A DNA stretch of 64,000 bases from Atopobium fossor DSM 15642 (GTDB lineage Bacteria > Actinomycetota > Coriobacteriia > Coriobacteriales > Atopobiaceae), in assembly GCF_000483125.1 (NCBI RefSeq), contig NZ_KI519553.1:593124-657123 (forward strand), read 5' to 3'. The position numbers and the translations under genes are program-made. Under the pieces are notes generated by a model. It was not told where the DNA came from and made no database searches. It saw only the letters and a list, made by a program, of their open reading frames with translations. This document shows positions 1 through 8,678 of the stretch, piece after piece (the first letter of the stretch is position 1; each line of letters begins with the position of its first letter).

Positions 1-1
1 C

Positions 2-1624
2 GAGTGCCTGACGGCTGCCCAGGAATTTTACAATACACAACTTATGCGTGTACGAGGAGATGCGTTCCAAGCCGCACGAAGCTATTTTGCTGGTCGTGGT
101 TTTGGTTCTGCTGTCTGCAAAAAGTGGATGCTTGGCTATGCGCCTGGGCGAGGCGCGTTGGTACAGCAACTGCAACGTCAGGGCTTTAGCAAAGCGGAGA
201 TGCAGGCAGCTAACCTTGCAGTGGAGCGAAATGGTCGCTTACAGGATGTATTCTACGACCGAGTTATGTTTCCTATTCACGATGAACTTGGTCGTTGCAT
301 TGGTTTTGGCGGTCGCGTTATGAGTGATGCAAAACCCAAATATCTTAATACCCGAGAAACTCCTGTATTTCATAAGGGTAAACATATGTTTGCCTTTGAT
401 TATGCTAAGCAAGCTATTACATCTACAGGCATTGCAATTGTGTGTGAGGGTTATACAGATGTAATCGCCATGCATGAAGCTGGCTTTTCCAATGCTGTAG
501 CTGCATTGGGTACCTCTTTTTCTATCGATCACGTAAAAACACTTTCTCGCTTTGCCAAAACTATTATTTGCATGTTTGATGGTGATGTAGCAGGTCAAAA
601 GGCTGCAGAGCGGGCTGTTCAATTTGTAGATAAAACAGAGTCAGATATTCGTTGTGTGGTCCTGCCTAACAACCAAGATCCTGCAGAGTTCTTGGAAGAT
701 CATGGTGATGAAGCGCTTCAGACTCAACTTGATGCTTCACGCCAGCTCATAGATTTTGTGTTTGATAAACGTTTGGCTCAGTATGATTTAACAGTGCCAG
801 GCCAGCGTGTTCGTGCATTGGATGATTTAGCGTCTGTGCTTGCTCCTCTCAAGAACTCTTTACTGCTCGATGATTACGCCGCTCGTCTTTCTGACGCATT
901 GGGTATGGATCGTACACAAACCATGCAGCGCATAAAACAGGCTAAACCGCTTGGGGATAGTGCATATGCTACAACTGTTTCCAAAGATGCTGCTCCAACA
1001 GCTGCTGCGGGTCATATCACTAGTACCTATCAGCAAGAAAATCTTGAGTATTCTTTTGTGCCAGATGATTATGTGCCTTATGATGACAGCTCTGCTATTC
1101 AGGATGTACCTTCTGCAAACAATACGCACTCTGCTTTGGACAATTCGGTTTTATCTGTAGACGACCGTCGTCAAATTGATATTGAGCAGGAATTACTTTC
1201 TTATATGGCCGAGAATATCGATAAAGTACGTCCATTTGATATGCAGATTGGTACGTTTACCTGGGCAGATTCTCGGCATGAAGCTATTGCATGGGCCATG
1301 CTCGCAACACCAGTTCATACAGCTGCAACTCAGGTGGTTGCTGCTGCACAAACAGCGGTACCAGAGGCTGGTCAAATCTTATCAGCTGGTCGCATGAGCA
1401 GAGTGTGGAAGGGAAGCGAGAGTAGCAAACTTACCTTCCTGCTTAATCAAGTCGAATTATTCTCCACCAAACGCAGAATTAGGGAAATTCGTTCTAAGTT
1501 GCGTGGTGCAGAGATTAATGAAGAAACAGAAAAGCTTTTCCGTGAGGCTACGCAGCTGCAGCAACACGTAAATGAGCTTAATAAAACACTTTCAAGTCTG
1601 TTATCTCCCGACAATAACGGGTAG
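2..1624 (+). CDS. dnaG: DNA primase DnaG (5' end cut off by window edge)
   Basis: Makes RNA primers at the replication fork and contacts the DnaB helicase. The reading frame is open from base 2, so about 540 C-terminal residues are visible and the start and N-terminal CHC2 zinc-binding domain lie upstream. The visible part contains the primase core and TOPRIM fold: the EGYTDV motif is at about nt 446-463 and the DGD metal-binding motif at about nt 578-586, followed by GQKAAERA. The remaining 250 residues match the expected position of the helicase-interaction domain and end with charged helices. An ATG at 44 is internal, not the start. rpoD follows after 32 nt in the same direction, as in the classic primase-sigma macromolecular synthesis cluster (rpsU is not visible). 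Identity is very secure; only the 5' end is missing. Confidence 0.97.
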   Translation, partial: ECLTAAQEFYNTQLMRVRGDAFQAARSYFAGRGFGSAVCKKWMLGYAPGRGALVQQLQRQGFSKAEMQAANLAVERNGRLQDVFYDRVMFPIHDELGRCIGFGGRVMSDAKPKYLNTRETPVFHKGKHMFAFDYAKQAITSTGIAIVCEGYTDVIAMHEAGFSNAVAALGTSFSIDHVKTLSRFAKTIICMFDGDVAGQKAAERAVQFVDKTESDIRCVVLPNNQDPAEFLEDHGDEALQTQLDASRQLIDFVFDKRLAQYDLTVPGQRVRALDDLASVLAPLKNSLLLDDYAARLSDALGMDRTQTMQRIKQAKPLGDSAYATTVSKDAAPTAAAGHITSTYQQENLEYSFVPDDYVPYDDSSAIQDVPSANNTHSALDNSVLSVDDRRQIDIEQELLSYMAENIDKVRPFDMQIGTFTWADSRHEAIAWAMLATPVHTAATQVVAAAQTAVPEAGQILSAGRMSRVWKGSESSKLTFLLNQVELFSTKRRIREIRSKLRGAEINEETEKLFREATQLQQHVNELNKTLSSLLSPDNNG

Positions 1625-1656
1625 AATAGAAAAATCCGTGCGTCGAAAGGACTTTT

Positions 1657-3015
1657 GTGGCCGCTAAAAAGCAAAAAGCCGACGTCAAGCTTTCTGAGGA
1701 ACTGGCACAAGTTGCTCAAAAGCTTGTAAGTGCTTCTGGTAAGAGTGGAAGCATTACAGAAGATGATATTCAGGTTGCGCTACGCGACATTGATATTGAA
1801 GATGATGAACTTTCTGATCTCTACGATGTCGTTCGGGCACATGGTGTGGAAGTAACTACTGCTGGTGATTCTGAGGCAGCAAGTACTTTGATGGATGTGC
1901 TGGGCGATACCGATGACGATGATGCTCCCGTTTTTGATGATGACCTTGATGACGAGGATAAGCGTCCTGGTTTGGATGAGGTTAAAATTGCGGATGAGGA
2001 GCTTCGTAGTGCTTCTCGCGCAAAGCCTTCTAAAAAACGTACTACTACACGTGCAAAAAAGCGTAGTAAGTCTGACGCATCTACCGTATTGCTTACAGGC
2101 GATCCGGTTCGTATGTATCTCAAAGAGATTGGTAAGGTAGACCTTCTTACTGCCGCAGAAGAAGTGCACCTTGCTATGAAGATTGAGGCAGGTTGTGAAG
2201 CTGCCGATAAGCTTGAGGCTGCCGAGAATGGCGAGATTGAGCTTACGCGTGCACAAACACGTCGTCTTACCCGTGTTGAGCAGGTGGGCCTTGAGGCTAA
2301 GCAGGCTCTGATTAGCGCAAACCTTCGTTTGGTTGTCTCTATTGCTAAGCGTTATGTTGGTCGAGGCATGTTGTTCTTGGATCTTATCCAGGAAGGAAAC
2401 CTTGGTCTTATTCGTGCCGTAGAGAAGTTTGACTACACCAAGGGCTTTAAGTTTTCTACCTATGCTACCTGGTGGATTCGTCAGGCCATTACACGCGCCA
2501 TTGCAGATCAAGCTCGTACCATTCGTATTCCTGTACATATGGTAGAAACTATCAATAAGCTTGTACGTGTACAGCGTCAGCTTTTGCAGGATTTAGGTCG
2601 TGACCCAACTCCCGAGGAAATTGGTGAGGAAATGGGCATGACAGCAGATCGCGTTCGTGAGATTCAAAAGATTAGCCAAGAGCCCGTCTCTTTGGAGACC
2701 CCAATTGGTGAAGAAGAGGATTCTCAATTGGGTGACTTTATCGAGGATGCACAGGCAGTTGCGCCTCCTGATGCAGCTTCTGATTCCATGTTGCATGAGC
2801 AGCTCGATCAAGTTCTTGATGGTCTTGCAGATCGTGAGCGTAAGGTTATTAAATTACGCTTTGGTTTAGAAGACGGTCACCCTCGTACCCTTGAGGAAGT
2901 GGGTCGTGAGTTTGGTGTAACGCGTGAGCGTATCCGTCAAATTGAGTCCAAGACCTTGGCAAAGTTGCGTCATCCTTCAAGGTCGGGCAAGCTTAAAGAC
3001 TACATGGAAGAATAG
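1657..3015 (+). CDS. rpoD: Primary RNA polymerase sigma factor RpoD (sigma-70/SigA)
   Basis: Housekeeping sigma factor, 452 aa, directing core RNA polymerase to -35/-10 promoters. Residues 1-70 form a region 1.1-like acidic helical domain, 80-140 an acidic then Lys/Arg-rich linker, 143-180 region 1.2, 218-300 region 2 ([29 protein letters not shown] and a TWWIRQAI segment that melts the -10), 300-370 region 3, and 390-452 region 4 with the helix-turn-helix [20 protein letters not shown]. The start is GTG at 1657 with an AAAGG ribosome site 6 nt upstream. It follows dnaG closely and is probably cotranscribed with it. Sigma region 4 and 2.4 look standard, consistent with the TTGACA/TATAAT-like promoters found elsewhere in the window. 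Confidence 0.98.
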   Translation: MAAKKQKADVKLSEELAQVAQKLVSASGKSGSITEDDIQVALRDIDIEDDELSDLYDVVRAHGVEVTTAGDSEAASTLMDVLGDTDDDDAPVFDDDLDDEDKRPGLDEVKIADEELRSASRAKPSKKRTTTRAKKRSKSDASTVLLTGDPVRMYLKEIGKVDLLTAAEEVHLAMKIEAGCEAADKLEAAENGEIELTRAQTRRLTRVEQVGLEAKQALISANLRLVVSIAKRYVGRGMLFLDLIQEGNLGLIRAVEKFDYTKGFKFSTYATWWIRQAITRAIADQARTIRIPVHMVETINKLVRVQRQLLQDLGRDPTPEEIGEEMGMTADRVREIQKISQEPVSLETPIGEEEDSQLGDFIEDAQAVAPPDAASDSMLHEQLDQVLDGLADRERKVIKLRFGLEDGHPRTLEEVGREFGVTRERIRQIESKTLAKLRHPSRSGKLKDYMEE

Positions 3016-3038
3016 TCCTAAGTTTTTTAAAATAATGC

Positions 3039-3066
3039 TTGCACACAAGTACGAGTTCGCTATACT
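3039..3066 (+). promoter_or_regulatory. Promoter of tRNA-Asn
   Basis: TTGCAC at 3039-3044, a 16 bp spacer and TATACT at 3061-3066. The predicted start site is near 3073, about 16 nt before the mature tRNA 5' end. It sits just after the rpoD stop codon, where no terminator hairpin for rpoD is visible. Confidence 0.6.
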
Positions 3067-3088
3067 TAGTATTCGTTGCTCGCAACAT

Positions 3089-3163
3089 TCCCCGGTGGCG
3101 CAGTGGTAGCGCAGCTGACTGTTAATCAGCGTGTCGCAGGTTCGAATCCTGCCCGGGGAGCCA
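3089..3163 (+). tRNA. tRNA-Asn (anticodon GTT), CCA encoded
   Basis: A 75 nt cloverleaf. The acceptor stem TCCCCGG (3089-3095) pairs with CCGGGGA (3153-3159), followed by discriminator G3160 and an encoded CCA. The anticodon stem GCTGA/TCAGC (3114-3118, 3126-3130) encloses the loop CTGTTAA with anticodon GTT at 3121-3123. The T arm contains GGTTCGAATCC. The D arm contains AGTGGTAGC. It reads asparagine codons AAC/AAT. Confidence 0.96.
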
Positions 3164-3175
3164 TTAACATCACAT

Positions 3176-3209
3176 GAGTCCGCAAAGTGCTTCTTTGTGG
3201 ACTCTTTTT
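3176..3209 (+). terminator. Rho-independent terminator after tRNA-Asn
   Basis: GAGTCCGCAAAG (3176-3187) pairs with CTTTGTGGACTC (3193-3204) through 12 pairs including one G-T wobble, with a 5 nt loop, followed by five T at 3205-3209. Confidence 0.9.
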
Positions 3210-3233
3210 CTTACTCAAAAAACTTACTCAAAA
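3210..3233 (+). repeat. Short tandem direct repeat, 11 bp x 2
   Basis: CTTACTCAAAA occurs at 3210-3220 and again at 3223-3233, a 13 bp period, between the tRNA terminator and the glycan-cassette promoter. It could be a protein-binding pair or simple-sequence drift; nothing in the sequence decides. Confidence 0.5.
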
Positions 3234-3283
3234 CTTAACATAATAATATAAAAGTCTTACGCCGTTTGTTTGGAATTTCACCA

Positions 3284-3312
3284 TTGATAGCCTGCTCATG
3301 GTAGGATTTATA
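3284..3312 (+). promoter_or_regulatory. Promoter of the glycan export cassette
   Basis: TTGATA at 3284-3289, a 17 bp spacer and TTTATA at 3307-3312, about 32 nt before the first ATG of the permease gene. The predicted start site is near 3319. It is the only good -35/-10 pair between the tRNA terminator and the permease. Confidence 0.55.
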
Positions 3313-3344
3313 AGAACATAAATACCGTAGGTGACAACCTATCT

Positions 3345-4208
3345 ATGCAGGTTATGAAAGGATTTGGGAACTTAATAGTGAGTACTTCTCAACCTGTAAA
3401 TGCAGATCAAATTATGAGTGCCAAGGATGCGTGGAACGATCCTTTTAAACGCGACCTTTCTATCTTGGAACAACTTGTTTCCAAGGATTTCAAACTTAAA
3501 TATCGTCGTAGTATTTTGGGTGTTGCGTGGAGTGTTTTAAACCCTTTACTCATGATGATTGTCATGGCAGCAGTTTTTTCTTCATTCATGCCAAATGCAG
3601 ATAAAACACTGGGTAATTACCCTCTGTATTTGATTTTGGGTAACACTGCATGGCAGCTGATGGGTGACTCAACTTCTCAAGGTATGGTGTCCATTATTGG
3701 TGCTGCGTCTTTACTAAAAAAAGTTAAGGTAAATAGGTTTGTATTTCCTGTGCAAAAAGTACTTTTTGCAATGGTTAACTATGCATTTTCTTTGGTAGCT
3801 ATTGCCATCGTAATGCTATTTTTCCGCATTCCCTTAACGCCCTTTGCACTGTTTGTTCCCGTCGCACTTTTGTTGTTGGGAATTTTTTCTATTGGCTTGG
3901 CCCTTCTGCTTGCAACGCTGTCTGTGTTTTTCCGTGATGTTATCCACCTGTGGAGTGTGTTCATGACAGCGTGGATGTATGCAACACCATTGTTTTACTC
4001 CTACAACATACTTCCTGAGTGGATGAAGATTATTGAAAACTTCAACCCCATGTATTGTTATGTAACGCTTATTCGCGATGCGCTTTTGTGGCAACAAATG
4101 CCCACTGCTGCCTTGTTGCTTCGCTGTGCTCTCTTTGCTTTTGCAGCACTTGCTCTTGGCTGGATTGTATTTCATAAGAACGAGCATAAGTTTATTCTGT
4201 ATATCTAG
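3345..4208 (+). CDS. ABC-2 type polysaccharide export permease (Wzm/TagG family)
   Basis: Membrane subunit of an exporter that moves a lipid-linked glycan across the cytoplasmic membrane, working with the ATPase encoded next door. The 287 residues contain a cytoplasmic N-terminal amphipathic stretch with the family-typical KLKYRRSILGVAWSVLNP segment (about residues 48-66), then about six hydrophobic segments (65-85, 92-112, 138-160, 165-196, 203-224 and 258-278). Two starts compete. ATG 3345 has TAGGTGA 10 nt upstream; GTG 3378, 11 codons later, has AAAGG further off. The longer form is given. It heads a six-gene + strand run with the ATPase and four glycosyltransferases. The substrate (teichoic-acid-like polymer, O-antigen-like glycan or other) cannot be read from the sequence. 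Confidence 0.88.
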   Translation: MQVMKGFGNLIVSTSQPVNADQIMSAKDAWNDPFKRDLSILEQLVSKDFKLKYRRSILGVAWSVLNPLLMMIVMAAVFSSFMPNADKTLGNYPLYLILGNTAWQLMGDSTSQGMVSIIGAASLLKKVKVNRFVFPVQKVLFAMVNYAFSLVAIAIVMLFFRIPLTPFALFVPVALLLLGIFSIGLALLLATLSVFFRDVIHLWSVFMTAWMYATPLFYSYNILPEWMKIIENFNPMYCYVTLIRDALLWQQMPTAALLLRCALFAFAALALGWIVFHKNEHKFILYI

Positions 4209-4222
4209 CAGGGGAGTAACTC

Positions 4223-5329
4223 TTGTCAGACATCACATTACATAAGCCCGAAGGCTGGACCGCTGAACTTCATGTTGAGAAAACCAACATGCTTACGGAA
4301 GAAACTACGCTGGTAGAACCCATTATTACCGGAATTAATCCTAAGGAACTGTGGCTTAATTATACGTGGTCATTTGAAGGTCGTTGGGATGAGGGTAATT
4401 GGGATTCCGTTTACAATCATACCGGTGAATATACGCAGGATATGTCGTGGACGTTTGAACCACCACATGAAGGGCGCTATCAAATTTTTGTAGACATCAA
4501 TGACTCTCAAAGTGGAACCATGACGGTTTCTCGTTGGATTACAGTGTCTGCACCAGATGGTTTTAAGCGTCCTGATCTTCCTGCACCAGATGCAGAGACG
4601 GTCATTGCTGTAGATGATGTCTCTATGATTTTTAATATTGCTTCCGAGCAGTTTAATTCCCTTAAAGAGTATTTTTTAGCACTTACTAAAGGTGAATTGA
4701 GCTTTAAAGAGTTTCGTGCTTTGGATCACATTACCTTTGAAGTTAAACGTGGTGAAGCATTTGGCCTAGTAGGCACCAATGGTTCTGGTAAATCAACCAT
4801 GCTCAAGATTATTGCGGGTGTGCTTGAGGCTTCTAAGGGAACATGTCGTGTATCGGGTACCATTGCACCGCTTATTGAGCTAGGTGCTGGCTTTGATATG
4901 GAACTTACTGCTAAAGAAAATATCTATCTTAACGGTGCTCTTCTCGGCTATAAAAAAGAATTTATCGATACTCATTTTGATGAGATTGTTGAGTTTGCGG
5001 AACTTCAGAACTTCATGGATATGCCCCTCAAGAATTATTCTAGTGGCATGGTGGCTCGTATTGCCTTTGCAATTGCAACCATCACTGAACCAGACATTCT
5101 TATTGTTGATGAGACGCTTTCGGTTGGTGACTTTTTGTTCCAGCAAAAATGCGAGCGACGCATTAAGGAACTTGTTGAGTCTGAGGGTGTAACCGTTTTG
5201 TTGGTGAGCCACAGCATTGATTTAGTGGAGCGCATTTGCGATCGTGTTTGTTGGATCGAGAAGGGCAGGCAGCGAATGCTTGGACCTACCGACGACGTTT
5301 GCGAGCAATACAAGCGATTGGAAGCCTAA
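4223..5329 (+). CDS. ABC exporter ATPase (Wzt-like) with an extra N-terminal beta-rich domain
   Basis: Energises the neighbouring permease. The start is TTG at 4223 with AGGGGAG 6 nt upstream. Residues 125-368 are the nucleotide-binding domain: Walker A TNGSGKST at about 185-192, signature NYSSGMVARIAFAIA at about 272-286, Walker B with catalytic Glu in ILIVDETLS at about 292-300, and the switch His in LLVSHS at about 329-334. Residues 1-112 precede the ABC domain. They are rich in Trp, Tyr and Gly (WSFEGRWDEGNWDS, MSWTFEPPHEGRYQIFVD) with alternating hydrophobic residues, suggesting a beta-sandwich. Known Wzt proteins carry a glycan-binding beta domain at the C terminus, but this protein ends shortly after the ABC fold. 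The N-terminal module may be a relocated recognition domain; that is inference. Confidence 0.88.
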   Translation: MSDITLHKPEGWTAELHVEKTNMLTEETTLVEPIITGINPKELWLNYTWSFEGRWDEGNWDSVYNHTGEYTQDMSWTFEPPHEGRYQIFVDINDSQSGTMTVSRWITVSAPDGFKRPDLPAPDAETVIAVDDVSMIFNIASEQFNSLKEYFLALTKGELSFKEFRALDHITFEVKRGEAFGLVGTNGSGKSTMLKIIAGVLEASKGTCRVSGTIAPLIELGAGFDMELTAKENIYLNGALLGYKKEFIDTHFDEIVEFAELQNFMDMPLKNYSSGMVARIAFAIATITEPDILIVDETLSVGDFLFQQKCERRIKELVESEGVTVLLVSHSIDLVERICDRVCWIEKGRQRMLGPTDDVCEQYKRLEA

Positions 5330-5330
5330 T

Positions 5331-6419
5331 ATGCCCACCACTTCTTTAGAAAGACCGAGCTTAAGTGTTCTGGTTCCCATTTTTAATGTCGAGAAGTACT
5401 TGCGCCAGTGTCTTACATCGCTGATGGCACAGGATTATCAGGATTTTGAAGTCATTTTGCTTAACGATGGCTCTACAGATTCCTCAGCGGATATTGCGGA
5501 AGAATTTGCTCATTCGTATGAGCGAGTTAGTCTTATTAATAAAGAAAATTCTGGTTACGGCGCTACGCTTAACCTGGGTATCGATAAGGCTCGTGGCACT
5601 TATATTGGTTTTCTCGAGTCTGATGACCTGATGTATCCTGGTGCCTTACGGGTACTTATGGATGCAGCACTTACACATGATGCAGATGTTGTTTGTGGCA
5701 CCTACTCTAACTATTGGTCACAAGAAAACAAAGATGAGATTCAGCATCCTTATGCTGCAGATTTAGTGGGTCGTCCTAAAGATTATCGTGGTGATTTGCG
5801 CCCATTTTTAACGCAACATGCTATTTGGGATGGGGTATACCGTCGCCAAATGCTGTTTGATCAAAGCATTCGTTTTTTGGAAACCGCAGGAGCTTCATAT
5901 CAGGATACTTCCTTTGCGTTTAAGACTTATGCCGCCTCGCAAAAAACTGTCTTTTTGGATGTACCTATCATTCATTATCGTCAAGATAATGAGGGTTCTT
6001 CCGTGCATTCTCGCGGCAAAGTATATGCCGTTTGTCAGGAATACGACGAGATTAATCACTGGTTGGCTCATCGTAACAATCAGTCTTTTGAGAAGAATTT
6101 TCAGATGGCTGCTCTGGTTGGGCGGTACAATGCGTATTTGTGGAATGTCGATCGCATTGCCCCTGAATTTCGTAAAGAGTTCATATGCTTCATGAGCAAG
6201 GAATTCTCTCTTATGGATGATGCTGGCAGGATTGACTGGGTTCATTTGGATGATTGGCGTGCTCTTAACTTACGTAAAATTTTAGACGATCCTTTGGGAT
6301 ATCTTGCTATTCGCGAACGTCTTCATGGACAAACAGCTTTGTCTAAAGTTGCTTTTGCCTTAGAACTTGGTGGACCTGCAGCACTTGTTGCAGCAGTAAA
6401 AGAGCGAAAGACGCGATGA
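5331..6419 (+). CDS. Family 2 glycosyltransferase, copy A
   Basis: Inverting GT-A fold sugar transferase, 362 aa, expected to act at the inner face of the membrane on a lipid-linked glycan. The N-terminal 100 residues hold the family-2 signature: SVLVPIFNVEKYL (12-24), NDGSTDSS (45-52), NSGYGATLN (73-81) and the metal-binding acidic motif ESDD (96-99). The middle part has AGASYQDTSF and YRQDNEGSS, both shared with the gene at 7583-8671. No membrane segment is visible. The start is ATG 5331, one base after the ATPase stop; an earlier in-frame ATG at 5244 lies inside the ATPase gene and was rejected. Sugar donor and acceptor are unknown. Confidence 0.9.
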   Translation: MPTTSLERPSLSVLVPIFNVEKYLRQCLTSLMAQDYQDFEVILLNDGSTDSSADIAEEFAHSYERVSLINKENSGYGATLNLGIDKARGTYIGFLESDDLMYPGALRVLMDAALTHDADVVCGTYSNYWSQENKDEIQHPYAADLVGRPKDYRGDLRPFLTQHAIWDGVYRRQMLFDQSIRFLETAGASYQDTSFAFKTYAASQKTVFLDVPIIHYRQDNEGSSVHSRGKVYAVCQEYDEINHWLAHRNNQSFEKNFQMAALVGRYNAYLWNVDRIAPEFRKEFICFMSKEFSLMDDAGRIDWVHLDDWRALNLRKILDDPLGYLAIRERLHGQTALSKVAFALELGGPAALVAAVKERKTR

Positions 6420-7528
6420 TGTCCGCAGCTCAATTAGACTCCTCTTTAACATGCCATTGTGAGCAGCCGCTTGTTTCCGTTATTGTTCCAGCTTATAACT
6501 CACAAGATTTTTTAGAGGCGTGCCTTGAGTCTTTGAGAAGCCAAACATTGCACAATATCGAAATCATATGTGTAAATGATGGCTCTACGGATAATACAGC
6601 AAATCTGTTGGAGCAGGCTGCAGCTCAAGACAGTCGCATTGTGGTAGTTAGCCAAAAAAATGCTGGTCTTGGATGTGCTCGCAATGCAGGAGTAGCAGCT
6701 GCTCACGGTAAAATTATCATGTTGTGTGACGCGGACGATATGCTCAAGCCTCAGGCTTGTGAACATGTATATCAACAGTTTGAACAAAGTGATTGCACTG
6801 CTGTAGTTTTTGGGTTTGAGATATTTCCAGAGACTGCATTGCATCCTTCATTGGCTTCTCAGCTTCATCCTCGTGATGTGGTTATTACTAAAAGTAATCG
6901 GGGGATAGAGCAGCTTTTATTTGAGGAAAAAGCTCGTCCTTTTGCTTGGCGTATTGCTTTGCGTGCTAAGTTTATGCAAGAACAACATATATGTTTTCAT
7001 CCAGAGCTTACCTTAGGTGAGGATCAGTATTTTTGCTTTGAAGTGTATCCGCGTTCCAGCAAGACTGTGCTTATGAGTGAGCAGCTTTACTTATATCGCA
7101 TGAATAATCAGTCCATGACGCATACCATCGGTTCGGGTGTGGATGCGCGTTTGGTAAAACTGTCTAAGCATCTTGCCTGTGAGCAAGCTATTATTCAGGA
7201 TTGGACTAATGCTTGCTTCATGGGCATATGCGACGAGAAAATCCTTGAGTGGTGTCTCGATCTATTGTTATTGGATGTATCTAAGCTTCCTGCTCAAAAT
7301 CAAGTGAGTTTTTGGGAGCAATGGCGTACAGAGGTACTCAGTAGGTTTTCTCTACAAGAAATAATGAGTTCTCATAAGTTTTCGAGTGCTGCAAAAGCCT
7401 GTGTAACGGATATTTTGTCTGATACTCATCTGGTATCAAAACGCCATCTTGCCATGTTTTACCTGCATAAACGCGGTATGGTAAGCAGTATGAAGCGTGT
7501 GGTATGGGGCCTTACGCATAAAGCTTAG
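6416..7528 (+). CDS. Family 2 glycosyltransferase, copy B
   Basis: 370 aa GT-A fold transferase starting with ATG 6416 inside the stop of the previous gene (ATGA overlap), so the two are translationally coupled. Motifs: SVIVPAYNSQDFL, NDGSTDNT, GLGCARNAG and the DADD metal site. It resembles the gene at 8679-9737 more than its immediate neighbours. Shared features are KPQACE after the DADD motif, a VFG.E.FP segment, PRD, PF.WR and GEDQ at about residues 200-205, where the family base is expected. Two ATG codons are adjacent at the start. The specific sugar is not predictable from sequence. Confidence 0.9.
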   Translation: MMSAAQLDSSLTCHCEQPLVSVIVPAYNSQDFLEACLESLRSQTLHNIEIICVNDGSTDNTANLLEQAAAQDSRIVVVSQKNAGLGCARNAGVAAAHGKIIMLCDADDMLKPQACEHVYQQFEQSDCTAVVFGFEIFPETALHPSLASQLHPRDVVITKSNRGIEQLLFEEKARPFAWRIALRAKFMQEQHICFHPELTLGEDQYFCFEVYPRSSKTVLMSEQLYLYRMNNQSMTHTIGSGVDARLVKLSKHLACEQAIIQDWTNACFMGICDEKILEWCLDLLLLDVSKLPAQNQVSFWEQWRTEVLSRFSLQEIMSSHKFSSAAKACVTDILSDTHLVSKRHLAMFYLHKRGMVSSMKRVVWGLTHKA

Positions 7529-7556
7529 TTAACCTATGCATGGCTGCTGTTACAAT
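7529..7556 (+). promoter_or_regulatory. Possible internal promoter before glycosyltransferase A'
   Basis: TTAACC at 7529-7534, a 16 bp spacer and TACAAT at 7551-7556, preceded by TG with one base between (extended -10). It lies in the 54 nt gap between glycosyltransferases B and A', the only sizeable gap in the cassette. Confidence 0.45.
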
Positions 7557-7582
7557 GTGAACAGTCAATCAAAGGACTTGCA

Positions 7583-8671
7583 ATGACTTATGTTGATCAA
7601 ACCACACCGCTTATTTCGGTGCTGGTACCTATCTATAATGTAGAGCGCTATCTTGAGGAGTGTCTAGATTCCCTACGTGCACAGACCTTTGATTCTTTTG
7701 AAGTACTCTGTATCAATGACGGTTCCACAGATGGGTCAGCTGCGATTGTTCAGCGTTATATAGATATTGATACTCGATTTAAGCTTATCAATAAACCTAA
7801 TTCGGGGTACGGGGCTTCCATGAATCAGGGCTTGGATGCTGCGCGTGGTGCTTATATTGCCATTCTTGAATCTGATGATTTGTTTATGCCCCAGGCACTT
7901 GAAGTGTTGTATCAGACTTTGCGGGCTCATAACGCGCAGGTTGCAAAGGCAAACTTTACGCTGTACTGGTCTGAACCTCAAAAGCGCACGCAATCTTTTG
8001 ATGTGGTGGGTACACTTGCAAATAGGACCTTATGCCCCTCGGTGGAAGGGCATGAATTCTTTTATCAAAAACCTTCTATTTGGAGCGCACTGTATAGTCG
8101 CACATTTTTAGCAGAGAACAATATCCGCTTTTTGGAGACGCCCGGTGCGTCATATCAAGATGCCTCATTTAGTTTTAAGGCTTTTGCTGCAGCAGAATGT
8201 GTGAGTTTTATTGCGGACGAAATTTTGCTGTATCGCCAGGATAACGAGGCCTCGTCCGTGAATTCTGCTGGTAAAGTATTTTGTGTATGCGATGAGTATG
8301 CGGAAATGCAAAGGTGGCTTGCCAAACATCCTGAGCTTGAGTCACGTCTCAAAAAAGTATTGGCTCATATGAAGCTCAATACCTACTTATGGAATTACAA
8401 TCGCTTATCTCCCAATCTGCGCGAAAAATTTTTTCCAACTATGCGTGCGGAATTACAAGCAGATTTTGATGAACATAATTTTGACGAGAATAACTTGGGG
8501 TTGGTTCGCACAGCAGAGCTCAATGCATTGTTGTTTAACCCTCAGCGTTTTTCTTTTGCTTGGCGCAACGGTGAGCCTCAGCCTGGTAAATGGAACTTGC
8601 TTAAGCACGTGTATGCCCTTGGTGGCTTGCAGCTTTTAATTTTCTTAGCAGGTAAGAAGCTCAAGGGGTAG
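7583..8671 (+). CDS. Family 2 glycosyltransferase, copy A'
   Basis: 362 aa GT-A fold transferase, the same length as copy A (5331-6419) and similar along its whole length. Shared features are SVLVPI.NVE.YL, NDGSTD, NSGYGA, ARG.YI..LESDDL, FLET.GASYQD.SF, YRQDNE.SSV and a WN..R region. ATG 7583 has AAAGGA 7 nt upstream. Compared with copies B and B', it has ESDD rather than DADD at the metal site and a Gly-Tyr-Gly after the NSG motif. It probably makes the same type of linkage as copy A, or transfers a related sugar; this is inference from paralogy only. Confidence 0.9.
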   Translation: MTYVDQTTPLISVLVPIYNVERYLEECLDSLRAQTFDSFEVLCINDGSTDGSAAIVQRYIDIDTRFKLINKPNSGYGASMNQGLDAARGAYIAILESDDLFMPQALEVLYQTLRAHNAQVAKANFTLYWSEPQKRTQSFDVVGTLANRTLCPSVEGHEFFYQKPSIWSALYSRTFLAENNIRFLETPGASYQDASFSFKAFAAAECVSFIADEILLYRQDNEASSVNSAGKVFCVCDEYAEMQRWLAKHPELESRLKKVLAHMKLNTYLWNYNRLSPNLREKFFPTMRAELQADFDEHNFDENNLGLVRTAELNALLFNPQRFSFAWRNGEPQPGKWNLLKHVYALGGLQLLIFLAGKKLKG

Positions 8672-8678
8672 TTGCTAT

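Noticed and set aside
1780-2538. Long open frame (252 codons) on the - strand inside rpoD
   Set aside because: It lies wholly opposite the conserved sigma-factor coding sequence, has no ribosome site and shows a low-complexity shadow composition; codon bias of rpoD explains it.
3016-3344. tRNA-Asn as an integration site with a genomic island
   Set aside because: No integrase, no direct repeat of the tRNA 3' end downstream, and the following glycan cassette shows base composition like its surroundings.
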